NCBI RefSeq assembly: GCF_022921115.1
Contig: NZ_CP095075.1
Span: 3,112,001 to 3,176,000 of the forward strand
Length of the DNA: 64,000 bases
Direction: 5' to 3'
Source: Halobacillus amylolyticus
Lineage (GTDB): Bacteria > Bacillota > Bacilli > Bacillales > Halobacillaceae
Part shown: piece by piece, positions 35,146-44,231 of the stretch
Layout of the letters: each line of letters starts with the position of its first letter
Position numbering within the stretch: position 1 is the first letter of the stretch
Notes under the pieces: generated by a model
Told to the model about the DNA's origin: nothing
Databases searched by the model: none
What the model saw: only the letters and a program-made list of their open reading frames with translations
Made by a program: the position numbers and the translations under genes

Positions 35146-35279
35146 GTTAGCCATGATTTTATGCAATACGAGGGGATAGACCAGGCTGGCTTCCTCTTTA
35201 TGACTTTGTTTCTAGGTCATAAAATCACAATTATGCTATAGTATAGAAGCAATAGTGTATAGAAAAGGAAGTGAATGAT

Positions 35280-36722
35280 GTGGACTTTCTCCCTTATGTA
35301 TTAAGTACAACTCTTGTTTTAAACGTCATTTTAGCCTTGGCTATTATCTTCCTTGAACGTCGGGATGCAAGTTCCACATGGGCTTGGTTAATGGTTCTCC
35401 TCTTTATTCCAATAGCAGGTTTTTTTCTATATTTAATTTTTGGACGTAAATTAAGTAATAAAGAGATTTTTACGTGGGATAAGAAAAGCCGCTTAGGCCT
35501 ACTGACAGCTGTCCAAGATCAGCTGCGTTCCATTAAGGAACACACGATGAAGGTACACCATGAAGACATCGTCCAATATGAAGACTTGATCTATATGCAT
35601 CTGAAAAATAATGATGCATTACTTACACAAAATAACGAGGTGGAAATTTTCACAGATGGTCAAAAGAAATTCCATGCGCTCATAGAAGATCTCGAACAGG
35701 CTAAAGACCATATCCACCTTCTGTATTATATTGTCCGGGACGACCAATTAGGTCAGCGAATAGCTGATGTGTTAGTTAGAAAGGCGGAGCAAAACGTTGA
35801 AGTGAAGCTCCTCTATGATGACATGGGTTCAAGAAAACTAAGCCGTAAATTCGTAAGGAGAATTGAAGCGGCTGGGGGAGTAGTTGACTCATTCTTTCCA
35901 CCACTGATACCTAAGTTAAACATGAAAATTAACTTTCGTAATCACCGGAAATTAGCGATTATTGATGGAAAAATCGGCTACATCGGCGGCTTTAATATTG
36001 GTGATGAATACTTAGGCTACAGTAAACGCTTTGGTTATTGGCGTGATACACACATTCGTCTTGAAGGAGGGGCTGTAAGCAATATGCAGACCCGCTTTAT
36101 CTTGGATTGGAATTATGCATCAAGGGATGACATTTTTTATGATGAACGTTATTTCCAAGCGGAAGCAGAAGGGAATGTTGGTGTTCAAATTGTTTCAAGC
36201 GGTCCCGATTCCGACTGGGAACAAATTAAGAATGGCTATATAAAAATGATCATGTCAGCAAAAGAGTATGTCTATATCCAGACACCTTACTTTATTCCTG
36301 ACGATAGTTTATTAGATGCTCTACGAATCGCTGTTTTATCAGGTGTTGATGTACGGATTATGATTCCAAATAAACCGGATCATCCGTTCGTTTATTGGGC
36401 TACCTATTCTAACATTGGCGATCTATTAAAGGCAGGAGCGACCGTTTACATTTATCAAAAAGGCTTTCTTCACGCGAAAACGATCGTTGTCGACGGGAAT
36501 ATTGCTTCTGTTGGAACAGCCAACATTGATGTACGAAGTTTCCGGTTAAACTTTGAAGTGAATGCGTTTCTTTACCACCCCAATACTGCCCACGTATTGG
36601 CTGCTCGTTTTCATGAAGATATTATCGATTCGACTGAACTTACGTTTAATCTGTATAAAAACCGTTCGTCTTGGATTAAGTTTAAAGAATCCGTTGCCAG
36701 GCTTTTATCACCTATTTTATGA
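35280..36722 (+). CDS. cls: Cardiolipin synthase
   Basis: 480 residues. Two N-terminal membrane helices (about 5-60), then two phospholipase-D catalytic motifs: NHRKLAIIDG (about 222-231) and LHAKTIVVDG (about 397-406), each with the downstream GG/GTAN block. It joins two phosphatidylglycerols into cardiolipin; cardiolipin rises under salt stress in halotolerant bacilli. GTG 35280 is preferred to GTG 35271 since AGGAAGTGA ends six bases before it. No terminator directly behind the gene. Confidence 0.92.
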   Translation: MDFLPYVLSTTLVLNVILALAIIFLERRDASSTWAWLMVLLFIPIAGFFLYLIFGRKLSNKEIFTWDKKSRLGLLTAVQDQLRSIKEHTMKVHHEDIVQYEDLIYMHLKNNDALLTQNNEVEIFTDGQKKFHALIEDLEQAKDHIHLLYYIVRDDQLGQRIADVLVRKAEQNVEVKLLYDDMGSRKLSRKFVRRIEAAGGVVDSFFPPLIPKLNMKINFRNHRKLAIIDGKIGYIGGFNIGDEYLGYSKRFGYWRDTHIRLEGGAVSNMQTRFILDWNYASRDDIFYDERYFQAEAEGNVGVQIVSSGPDSDWEQIKNGYIKMIMSAKEYVYIQTPYFIPDDSLLDALRIAVLSGVDVRIMIPNKPDHPFVYWATYSNIGDLLKAGATVYIYQKGFLHAKTIVVDGNIASVGTANIDVRSFRLNFEVNAFLYHPNTAHVLAARFHEDIIDSTELTFNLYKNRSSWIKFKESVARLLSPIL

Positions 36723-36923
36723 AGAAAGGCAGAAAACCGCCCTGGTCATGGCTGCAAGGAGTTTGGCGTCTTTCAATGTCGAACGAATCAACATCTCATT
36801 AAGTTTAGCCGTGGTTTCTTTGATTTGCCTGCGAAATTAAAAAAACGCTGTGGTATGATCGGTAGGGCCGAATTCCACATTCACCCTGTATCCAGTACAA
36901 ATAAAGTTATTTCTTTAACGTCT

Positions 36924-36961
36924 AAAGCCGCATTCTTCCATTGAAAAATGCGGCTTTTTTA
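36924..36961 (+). terminator. Terminator 200 bases behind cls
   Basis: AAAGCCGCATT...AATGCGGCTTTTTT, the first good stop for the cls transcript. Confidence 0.85.
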
Positions 36962-37160
36962 AAAAAGTTGATTCTTTGTTCTGCAATCGCACCCGTTTTC
37001 ATAAAGACTTGATTTCAAGATAATATTGATAGCATTCTCTAGCTTTTGCCCCCTTATCTTCAAGACTCAATATCGAGGTTCTTTCGCATCATCTTTTAAA
37101 CTACCCCCGTTAGTTTAAGTGCAATTTCATCAACTCGTTTTCTTGGAGAAATATAATAAC
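36962..37160 (-). other. Gap with a possible 22-codon remnant
   Basis: Together with 36723-36923 this is a 438-base stretch without a recognised gene. On the minus strand a frame ending at 37096 reads YYISPRKRVDEIALKLTGVV and could be the tail of a lost gene. Nothing else is supported. Confidence 0.3.
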
Positions 37161-37595
37161 TCAATAAACACTGGCACATGTTCCAGCTGCTGGTTCATAA
37201 TAACAATGATTTTTATAACGACCAGTTAAAGGTTCACCGTACCATGTTGGAGGACACGGAGCATATGGATTGAAATACCAAAGAGCATATTTAGCCGGGT
37301 GTTGCCTCCAAAACTTCAAATTCTTTCTTGCTAATCTTTTCTCAACAGATCTCGCTCCTTTATAAAATAGACTACCCTTTTGAACAGCTTCAAAAGAAAA
37401 ATTTCCTCCTTGTACTTGAAAAATAACATCTCGAATGGTTCTTACATCTGTAAAATCTAAACAATCCGCTACAGCCCGGTTAACAACTACATTTCCCACA
37501 TACAACATTCCTTGTTTTCCTTCACCTACGGCTTCCGCTCTCATCATCCTTGCCATTAAAGCTACGTCTGAACTTGTGTATTTTACTCTTGGCAT
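37161..37595 (-). CDS. cwlJ: CwlJ-type spore cortex-lytic hydrolase
   Basis: 144 residues, close to the 142 of B. subtilis CwlJ. SLT-like hydrolase_2 fold with MARMMRAEAVGEG (catalytic Glu near 18) and YVGNVVVNRAV, then GNFSFEAVQKG and ALWYFNPYAPCPPTWYG, all typical of CwlJ/SleB catalytic domains. CwlJ sits in the coat and digests cortex during germination. ATG 37595 follows GGGGTGG; GTG 37604 lies within that RBS. Its usual partner gerQ is not adjacent. Confidence 0.9.
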   Translation of the reverse strand: MPRVKYTSSDVALMARMMRAEAVGEGKQGMLYVGNVVVNRAVADCLDFTDVRTIRDVIFQVQGGNFSFEAVQKGSLFYKGARSVEKRLARKNLKFWRQHPAKYALWYFNPYAPCPPTWYGEPLTGRYKNHCYYEPAAGTCASVY

Positions 37596-37896
37596 TTTTT
37601 CCACCCCAAAAATATTGTATGAAAAAAGCCTGCTTTGATGTCATTAAATAGTGCTTCGTTTTAAATCTATAGGTTTTAAGTGTGTAAGATTAAAAATATG
37701 TCATTCTTTTTTACACCTTTATTCAACTAATCTGCTCTTCAATTCTAAAATAAAGAAATGGCGGCTGTTCTTATTGAATAATCGCGTCCGTTTGTTTAAG
37801 TGCATTTTTTACAAACAAAGCTGCCATCTTCAGACTGTCTCAAGTACTGGGTGAATAACTTAAATGGAAAATAAAGTACGCGTTAGTTTTGAAATA

Positions 37897-38163
37897 TTAC
37901 TTCATATAATTTGCAACTAACTCATAGCACCTTTCTTTTGTAAGACTTGCTTGCGTAGCCACATATTCTAATGATTCTGTTGAACCACCTTCATATTCTA
38001 GTGATGCTTCTTTAGCAGCCTCATCTCTAAATTCTACCCAATTCCGTTGTTCTTCTGTTAATTGATCCATCTGTTCTGGACTAAGCTGTTCTTTCAATAC
38101 TCCATAGATTTCATTCAATGCCTTATCCCAGTTTTTATATCTTTCCTCCTCTTGTTCCTCCAT
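37897..38163 (-). pseudogene. LprI-like (DUF1311) gene lacking its 5' part
   Basis: 88 codons matching the conserved C-terminal half of LprI-type proteins: WDKALNEIYGVLKEQLSPEQ, QRNWVEFRDEAAKEAS and ERCYELVANYMK. Full-length relatives begin with a lipoprotein signal and a linker that are absent here. Five bases upstream is the end of the decayed IS element, and there is no RBS, so the 5' half was probably lost with that insertion. Confidence 0.65.
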
Positions 38164-38168
38164 ATCTG

Positions 38169-39261
38169 ATCACTAGTGTTGCATTAATATAGTTTGAAGA
38201 TTCAGTTTTATTACTTTCTCCCTTTAAAGTTAAAAAGGGAACACCCACCTAACAAGCGGTTCTATCCATTTGGTATTTTTATACAGATAAACAGGCGGAA
38301 ACCACAGCTTTTTAAGATTATGGTACACATCGAAGAGCATTTTCCCACTCTTGATAAGGCTCCCATAGTAAAGCTTTTAGGCGTCTCGCGACCTTCAAAG
38401 GACTGGATGACGATTGTTTCTCTTGCCTGTGTAAAACGAGTAAACAATAGGTGATCAAGGCCATGTAAATTTGATTCTGGGCAGCTTCTTCATCGAAGCT
38501 GAAGAAACGTTTAATCGTCACATGTTGCTTGATCCAACGAAAGAAAAGCTCAATGTGCCAACGGTTACGGTACATTTCAGTTAAGGTTTCAGCTGATCCA
38601 TGAGAATGTCTAACTGATTTCGGTCATGGTCTTTCGCTGGTGTCATGACGGCTTAATCCGGAAATTGGTGAAGGTCATCCATAAATACAAGTCTCAAATG
38701 GATTTTTAGACCTCCTTTGGTCTTCCGAAATTGAGCCCAAGGAAATTGATCATGATTTAGAGAAATCGTTGTGGAATCAATGAGATAGAGGGGTTTTCCG
38801 AATTTCATCGGCGTTTTACCACCCTTGATTTTCATGGCTAAATCAGCGAAGATGGCGGCCAGAATGTCTGAATCCACAGATCGATGTTTGCGTGATAATT
38901 GAGAAACACTGAGCGATTCGAAGCCTAGGTGAGCTTGTAGATTTTTATTCACTAGAGAATCTTCCAACGCCCGAAGGCTCGTCACTTCGTTCAAATGAGC
39001 GTAAATCATCAAATGAAGATAAGATTCAAACGAACACTTTTTCATGTATCGATCCATTTCTTGAATGGGATCGTCTAAATATTTTAAGTTTAAGGGTTCT
39101 ACGTATTTACCAAATGACGTTTTTGCGGTATTCTTGTCCATGAGATGGTCCTTTATATTGGATTTGGACAGGAACTCCCTGCACCAACCATTATAAGGGA
39201 TTTTTTTATGGAAAAGAGTAGATTCTGAACATTTAGATATTATTTATGCAATACTAGTGAT
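38169..39261 (-). mobile_element. Decayed IS4-family insertion sequence
   Basis: About 1.09 kb bounded by imperfect inverted repeats: ATCACTAGTGTTGCAT (38169) and, as complement, ATCACTAGTATTGCAT (ending 39261). The interior is a broken transposase gene on the minus strand. I see no clear target-site duplication. The element is shorter than usual IS4 members because of an internal deletion. Confidence 0.75.
38318..39141 (-). pseudogene. IS4-family transposase, stop codon plus internal deletion
   Basis: The N-terminal part (39141-38653) includes the first DDE Asp in YLIDSTTISL and ends at a TAA (38653). Reading through, the frame continues AVMTPAKDHDRNQLDILMDQ, as expected of the family, then breaks. 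The C-terminal part (to 38318) resumes in another frame with TEMYRNRWHIELFFRWIKQ, the YREK-type signature with the third acid. The segment with the second Asp is missing, so it cannot be active. Confidence 0.88.
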
Positions 39262-39331
39262 TTCCATTATAAAAAAATATTGTAACTCATAAATCGTTTA
39301 TTATACCTATTTTCTGGAAGTATCATTTCTA

Positions 39332-39505
39332 CTACCTTACAATAATGTTGTCATAAATCGCATACATAAAAAAGAGCGCCCCGGCTACTGCCAGGGCGCT
39401 TTTAACCTCATCACTTTTCGTTAATCCTATTAAGAAATTTCTTAAATAAACATAATGTTCTTTATAAATTTCCTCAATTAGTTCTAATGGATTGATCTTA
39501 TGCAT
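39332..39505 (-). pseudogene. N-terminal stub of an ECF sigma factor
   Basis: 57 codons. ATG 39505 has GCGGGGGG nearby. LELIEEIYKEHYVYLRNFLIGLTKSDE looks like region 2.1 of an ECF sigma factor (compare the IYEEYY..VY.FL..LT pattern). After SDE the frame runs into a terminator hairpin (AAAAGCGCCCTGGC...GGGGCGCTCTTTTTT) instead of region 2.2. The gene was truncated and its remaining codons are meaningless. Confidence 0.55.
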
Positions 39506-39993
39506 TTTTAAACCCCCCGCAATATCTCCGGCATTAAAGTGACGATTATAATCCAAAAAGGTTGCAATCTTTTTAAGTTTCTAAAAAAATTAAAGGGACC
39601 GTTTAGTCGGTCCCTTAGGGTAAAGAAATTCCTTTATAGTTCTAACATAATAATCTGGTGAATTCTGTTTCTTTTTATATTTGGGTTCTGCTTTAACAAT
39701 TGACGAACAAATTCAGTTTTATTTATTGGAGAGATGGTAGTGGTCTTAAATCTCCTACCTTATCCATGGACAAGGCGGGGTCAGCAAATGGGTTTTTTGT
39801 CGGTCTAATACTACCATAGTTAATGTCTTTATTATATTTTAACATAAATATCCAATTTACCTACTATTTCTGAATATAGTCCGTTTGGGGAACATCTTGA
39901 TTGTCACTTAACACCATGAGCTAATACATCAAAAAAGGACCTGTGCTTCTAGTCACAGGCCCTTCTAAAGGAGAGAGGTTAAATTTATATTTT
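39506..39993 (-). other. Gap with hairpins and a coding remnant
   Basis: Nearly 490 bases without an intact gene. AAGGGACC-gttta-GTCGGTCCCTT near 39595-39617 is a hairpin. On the minus strand, a frame ending TAA at 39634 reads ISPINKTEFVRQLLKQNPNI and continues RIHQIIMLEL, about 36 codons without a start, probably a relic. The htrA terminator closes the region. Confidence 0.35.
39932..39967 (-). terminator. Terminator of htrA
   Basis: On the minus strand AGAAGGGCCTGTG...CACAGGTCC followed by TTTTTT. Confidence 0.88.
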
Positions 39994-41142
39994 TTACTGG
40001 GAGGAAAGTTCGAGTGAAACTTTCATTGGTTCACCATTTCGATAAACTGTGAGTTCTACTTGTTCGCCAGCTTTCGCTTCTGTATATAAATAATGGCGTA
40101 GACTCATGAGCGATGTTACTTTCTTGTCGTCAATTTTTGTAATCACATCATACTTTTGTAGATTAGCATCGGCAGCAGGTGTTCCTTGTGCCACTCCGGC
40201 AACGATAACGCCTTGTTTAACGGCGCTAGGCAGGTTTAATTTCCTTTCAAGAATAGATCCTGGAACTTGGCTAACATCTTGTAAGGATACACCCATATAA
40301 GGTCGTTCTACGCTTCCATGGTTTTCTAGATCTTTAATTACTGGCTTAGCTACATCCATAGGAATCGCGAACCCGATACCTTCCACTTTTTCTTTGGCAA
40401 TTTTCATAGAATTAATCCCTATGACTTCACCTTGAAGGTTAACCAGTGCTCCGCCGCTATTTCCTGGGTTAATAGCAGCATCTGTCTGAATCACTTCGGT
40501 TTGCCAGTCTGGCTGGCGGTCTCCGTTTATATCAACAGGGATATTACGGTTAAGACCACTGACAATTCCCTTGGTGACTGATCCAGCGAACTCCATGCCC
40601 AGTGGGTTGCCGATGGCTATGGCAGTTTGGCCAACCTCTACGTCTTCAGCTGACCCTAGCTCAGCAACTTCTTCGACATGTTCGCTATCTATTTGTAAAA
40701 CGGCTAGATCTGTTAATGGGTCACTGCCTTTCAATTCGGCTTCCACTTTCGTACCATCACTTAAAATCACTTCAAGTTGTGAAGCATTTTCAACAACGTG
40801 GTGGTTTGTCACGATGTAAGCTTGATTACCGTCTTTTTTATAAATGACCCCAGATCCTGTGCCGGCTTTTTGTAACCCACGTGGACCTTCCTTAATGTTA
40901 CTGACACCTACTACAGTCTGTGCCGTTTCATTTACAGCTTGTGTGACAGCCTCTTGAGTTTCACCAAGTTTTAACTCGTCGGCCTGGGCGGTCGGTTTAC
41001 TCGTATTGAAATTGATCGAGATCCCCTTCCATTGAAATACAGTTGTTATAAAAAACACAGCTATAATAGCTCCTAATACCCCATAAGCTAAACCGGAACG
41101 TTTGTAATGCTTTCTGGACTGTTTGTTCTCCTCGTCTAACAT
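39994..41142 (-). CDS. htrA: HtrA-type membrane-anchored serine protease
   Basis: 382 residues: cytosolic N-terminus, one membrane helix (about 20-40), a trypsin-like domain with the triad His in TNHHVVENA, Asp in TDLAVLQI and Ser in NPGNSGGALV, then one PDZ domain (about 280-380) with VIVAGVAQGTPAADANLQKYDVI. It degrades or refolds misfolded exported proteins. It diverges from a two-component pair, exactly as B. subtilis htrB (yvtA) diverges from cssRS. ATG 41142 has AAGGGG about 11 bases ahead. Confidence 0.94.
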   Translation of the reverse strand: MLDEENKQSRKHYKRSGLAYGVLGAIIAVFFITTVFQWKGISINFNTSKPTAQADELKLGETQEAVTQAVNETAQTVVGVSNIKEGPRGLQKAGTGSGVIYKKDGNQAYIVTNHHVVENASQLEVILSDGTKVEAELKGSDPLTDLAVLQIDSEHVEEVAELGSAEDVEVGQTAIAIGNPLGMEFAGSVTKGIVSGLNRNIPVDINGDRQPDWQTEVIQTDAAINPGNSGGALVNLQGEVIGINSMKIAKEKVEGIGFAIPMDVAKPVIKDLENHGSVERPYMGVSLQDVSQVPGSILERKLNLPSAVKQGVIVAGVAQGTPAADANLQKYDVITKIDDKKVTSLMSLRHYLYTEAKAGEQVELTVYRNGEPMKVSLELSSQ

Positions 41143-41253
41143 ATGATCAATGACCCCTTTCTCAAATCAAAAAATGATCAAGTGGATGACTGACTGCTTC
41201 TCTCTGTACAATTTTTATTCTACTCATGAGTTATGGCATGACTTTGGAGGAAA

Positions 41254-41317
41254 TGTGGAAAAAGTGTGTAAAACGAGTTTCTTTTTTAAAAGTATGCGAA
41301 AATGTAAAAAAGCCTTG
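41254..41317. promoter_or_regulatory. Candidate CssR octamer repeats
   Basis: TGTGGAAAA (41254) and TGTGTAAAA (41265) are spaced 11 bp, and TATGCGAAAA and ATGTAAAAAA follow near 41300. Read on the minus strand these resemble the TTTTCACA/TTTTCATA octamers that I recall in front of the B. subtilis htr genes and cssRS. They lie between htrA and cssR and could control both. Confidence 0.4.
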
Positions 41318-41336
41318 ATCGTAAGGAGGAAATTAT

Positions 41337-42029
41337 ATGGACCAAACGATTGGTTTAGTCGAAGATGACGCGAATATTAGTGACATCGTAATAGGTTATT
41401 TAAGTAAGGAAGGATATAAAGTAAACGCTATGGAAACGGCGGAAGCAGCCTGGGAATTATTTGAGCAGGATCCTCCAGATTTATGGGTGCTTGACCTCAT
41501 GCTTCCAGGTATGGATGGGTATGAATTTTGTAAGAAGGTTCGGCAAACGTCTGAAGTACCTATCGTGATCATTTCAGCAAAAGACGAGGAGCTTGACAAG
41601 ATTTTAGGCCTTGAACTAGGGGGCGATGATTATTTAACAAAACCTTTCAGTCCGAGGGAACTTGTGGCTCGTGTGAAACGCCATTTAAAACGGTGGGAGG
41701 TTATGAAACCTGAAAATACACCCCCGTCTGATCATATAAAAGCAGGCAGACTTACTTTAAATATTGCAGAGAGAAGTGCCTACTTTCGGGAACGAGAAGT
41801 TGAGGTGACGACAAAGGAGTTCGAACTGTTAAGGATACTGGCTGAGCAAGACAATCGTGCCTTTAGCAGGGAGGAATTGCTCGTTCAAGTTTGGGGCGAT
41901 GATTACTTTGGCAGTGACCGAGCTGTAGATGATTTAGTGAAGAGGCTGCGCAAGAAAATGCATGACCTGCCGCTTGAAACCGTTTGGGGACATGGCTACA
42001 GGCTGCGGGTGAACCGAGGGAAATCATGA
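41337..42029 (+). CDS. cssR: CssR, OmpR-family response regulator
   Basis: 230 residues. Receiver domain with EDDA near residue 8, phospho-Asp in WVLDLMLPG (about 52) and Lys in YLTKPFSP (about 100); C-terminal winged helix with TTKEFELLRILAEQ and DDLVKRLRKKM. By its place divergent from htrA and next to its kinase it is called CssR, the regulator of the secretion-stress response; a YkoG-type identity is the alternative. RBS AAGGAGG before ATG 41337. Overlaps cssS by four bases. Confidence 0.85.
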   Translation: MDQTIGLVEDDANISDIVIGYLSKEGYKVNAMETAEAAWELFEQDPPDLWVLDLMLPGMDGYEFCKKVRQTSEVPIVIISAKDEELDKILGLELGGDDYLTKPFSPRELVARVKRHLKRWEVMKPENTPPSDHIKAGRLTLNIAERSAYFREREVEVTTKEFELLRILAEQDNRAFSREELLVQVWGDDYFGSDRAVDDLVKRLRKKMHDLPLETVWGHGYRLRVNRGKS

Positions 42030-43375
42030 GGCTCCTTTACCAGTTGAATGCCGCATTTACAGCCCTTATTATTGTCGTCATGTCGATTACCGCTTTCTTT
42101 ATTTATTCATTACTGATGGACACACTTATTTTAGATGAGCAGCGTCAATTGAAACAGCGTGCTGGGTGGCTTGTTGATATCACCAATGAGCAGGATCCTA
42201 ATGTCAGAATTCCTCAGTTATCTAAACTGATTCAAGATCGCAACTTCCCGCTTTTAATATTTGATCGTAATGAGGAAGAGGTTTTATTTAGAACTCTCCC
42301 AAAAAGTACGGCGCAATCTTGGGTGGAGCGTTATGATAGTGAACTAGTCGACAAAGAAGTGTGGGAGAGTCAAGGTGAAAGTTATGTCGTCTATGCTCTT
42401 CCAATTGCCCCTGGAAATAACAGAGTTTTGGTGATGGCAACCCCCTTAGATGATCTTCAAGCTGTCCAGTCTCTTTTCGCAGTTCGGATGGTTGGTGTGT
42501 TCTTTATCGGGTTGATGCTTGCGATTATTGTAAGTTACTTTCTAACCAAAAGGCTCGTGACTCCGCTTACGAGATTGAAACAGGAAGTGGAGAAAATTGA
42601 AAAGAGGCAGTTTGATCAAGTGCAAACTGTAAAATCAAGCGGAGAGATTAAAGAAGTAGAGCGTAGTGTGAGACAGATGGCTTATGAACTTGAACGCTAT
42701 ATTACATCACAGAAGCAGTTTTTCCAAAATGCCTCCCATGAATTAAAGACACCGCTGATGTCAATTCAAGGCTATGCGGAGGGGATCCGTGACGGTGTTT
42801 TTGAAAGGGATGCTGCAGATAAAGGGCTTACGGTGATCGTCAGTGAGACTGAGCGATTGAAGAAGATTGTAAATGAAATGATTTTATTAGCAAAGCTTGA
42901 TAGCAATGAGGACGTGTATCATCCTGAAGAAACGAATGTTGTAGAATTGATTTCTCAAGCGAAGGATCGTTTGGTTCCTCTTGCAAAAGGTAAAGACATA
43001 GAATTGCATTTTGAACAGAGTGAATCCTTCTATACCTATATCGATAGAGAACGCATTCTTCAAGCTTTAATAAATATGGTTGGCAATGCTATACGTCATG
43101 CAAACCACCAAGTTACCCTTCACTCTTTTGTGAAAAATGATACGTTGAAGTTTCTTGTAACAGATGATGGTGAGGGAATACCGGATGAACTGCTTCCCCA
43201 ATTATTTGAACGTTTTATCAAAGGAAAAGGTGGGGAGACGGGGCTTGGGTTAGCGATCTCCCGTGCCATTGTTCAACGGAGCGGTGGTACCATACGTGCA
43301 TATAATAATGAAGGGAAACAAGGGGCAACCTTCGAAATAACCTTAACAAAAAGGATGGCAAATAAGGATACGTGA
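42026..43375 (+). CDS. cssS: CssS, secretion-stress sensor kinase
   Basis: 449 residues (B. subtilis CssS has about 450). Two membrane helices (about 10-32 and 150-172) bound an outer sensor domain, followed by HAMP (LTKRLVTPLTRLKQEV), HisKA with NASHELKTPLMSIQGY (His about 238) and HATPase_c with NMVGNAIRHA, DDGEGIP and GLGLAISR. ATG 42026 overlaps the cssR stop (ATGA); the frame upstream lies inside cssR. It should sense misfolded exported proteins and drive htrA. Confidence 0.85.
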   Translation: MRLLYQLNAAFTALIIVVMSITAFFIYSLLMDTLILDEQRQLKQRAGWLVDITNEQDPNVRIPQLSKLIQDRNFPLLIFDRNEEEVLFRTLPKSTAQSWVERYDSELVDKEVWESQGESYVVYALPIAPGNNRVLVMATPLDDLQAVQSLFAVRMVGVFFIGLMLAIIVSYFLTKRLVTPLTRLKQEVEKIEKRQFDQVQTVKSSGEIKEVERSVRQMAYELERYITSQKQFFQNASHELKTPLMSIQGYAEGIRDGVFERDAADKGLTVIVSETERLKKIVNEMILLAKLDSNEDVYHPEETNVVELISQAKDRLVPLAKGKDIELHFEQSESFYTYIDRERILQALINMVGNAIRHANHQVTLHSFVKNDTLKFLVTDDGEGIPDELLPQLFERFIKGKGGETGLGLAISRAIVQRSGGTIRAYNNEGKQGATFEITLTKRMANKDT

Positions 43376-43498
43376 TATAATAGCAACAGGGAACGATTCC
43401 ATATAAGAGATGGTTTGAAAGTTGCCGAAATAGGCAGGCGACTAAGATCACTCCCACCATTTGGAACCTACATTACCAAAAGAAAGAGAGGGATGACA

Positions 43499-44011
43499 AT
43501 GGAAGCAAAACCTTGCATTGATTCATTAGCCGTTAAAAATTCACATGTACTGCCACCAGATACAAATAGTCATGGAACACTATTCGGAGGCAAGCTGATG
43601 GCTTATATTGATGACGTTGCAGCGATCGCGTCTGTACGCCATGCCCGTAAACCTGTAGTCACAGCCTCGACTGACTCCGTCGATTTTCTTCAGCCTGTCT
43701 TTGAAGGTGATACGATTTGCCTGGAGGCTTTCGTCACTTGGACACATAATACATCTATGGAAGTGTTCGTTAAAGCAATCACAGAAAACTTACTTACAGG
43801 TGAAAGAAAAGTATGCACAACGGCATTCTTATCCATGGTTGCTGTTGACGAAAACAATCAGCCAAGCCCTGTCCCGCCAGTTTATCCGGAAACGGAGCAA
43901 GAAAAATGGCTGCACGAAGGGGCTGGCAAACGTCGGGAACAGCGTAACCTAAGAAGAAAAGAATCGAAAGAACTAGCTGAATTGTTCGGAACAGGATTAC
44001 CATGGAAGTAG
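43499..44011 (+). CDS. Acyl-CoA thioesterase, hotdog fold
   Basis: 170 residues, like B. subtilis YkhA. Hotdog-fold features: LPPDTNSHGTLFGGKLMAYIDDVAAIAS (the N-H-G-T-L-F-G-G active-site pattern, about 25-35) and ASTDSVDFLQPVFEGD. It hydrolyses acyl-CoA esters in the cytosol. ATG 43499 is six bases behind AGAGAGGG; the frame extends upstream to 43415 without an RBS. A basic C-terminal tail REQRNLRRKESKELAEL is typical of this group. Confidence 0.9.
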   Translation: MEAKPCIDSLAVKNSHVLPPDTNSHGTLFGGKLMAYIDDVAAIASVRHARKPVVTASTDSVDFLQPVFEGDTICLEAFVTWTHNTSMEVFVKAITENLLTGERKVCTTAFLSMVAVDENNQPSPVPPVYPETEQEKWLHEGAGKRREQRNLRRKESKELAELFGTGLPWK

Positions 44012-44042
44012 GACCCTCCTTCAAAGGGACCTAGAAGACACG

Positions 44043-44070
44043 AAGCCCTGGCCATATGGTCAGGGCTTAT
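44043..44070 (+). terminator. Terminator of the thioesterase gene
   Basis: AAGCCCTG-gccatatggt-CAGGGCTT followed by ATT. The T tail is weak. Confidence 0.65.
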
Positions 44071-44231
44071 TAAGGTTAATCTGATGTAAATGCATGTCCT
44101 ATTTCAACTTCGTATGATTATTGGTAAAGTGGACAATGGTGCTTCATCTATATATTTTTTTGGTTTCTATTAAGACCAATAAGGGAAAGGGTTACTCAGT
44201 GTAAAAAAATTTTAATTTGGAGGTGGATTGG

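Noticed and set aside
36964..37030. Possible coding piece on the minus strand reading MKTGAIAEQRINFF
   Set aside because: Too short, no RBS, and it runs into the terminator behind cls; not enough for a feature.
38194..38454. 86-codon plus-strand ORF
   Set aside because: Antisense of the broken transposase reading frame, without an RBS.
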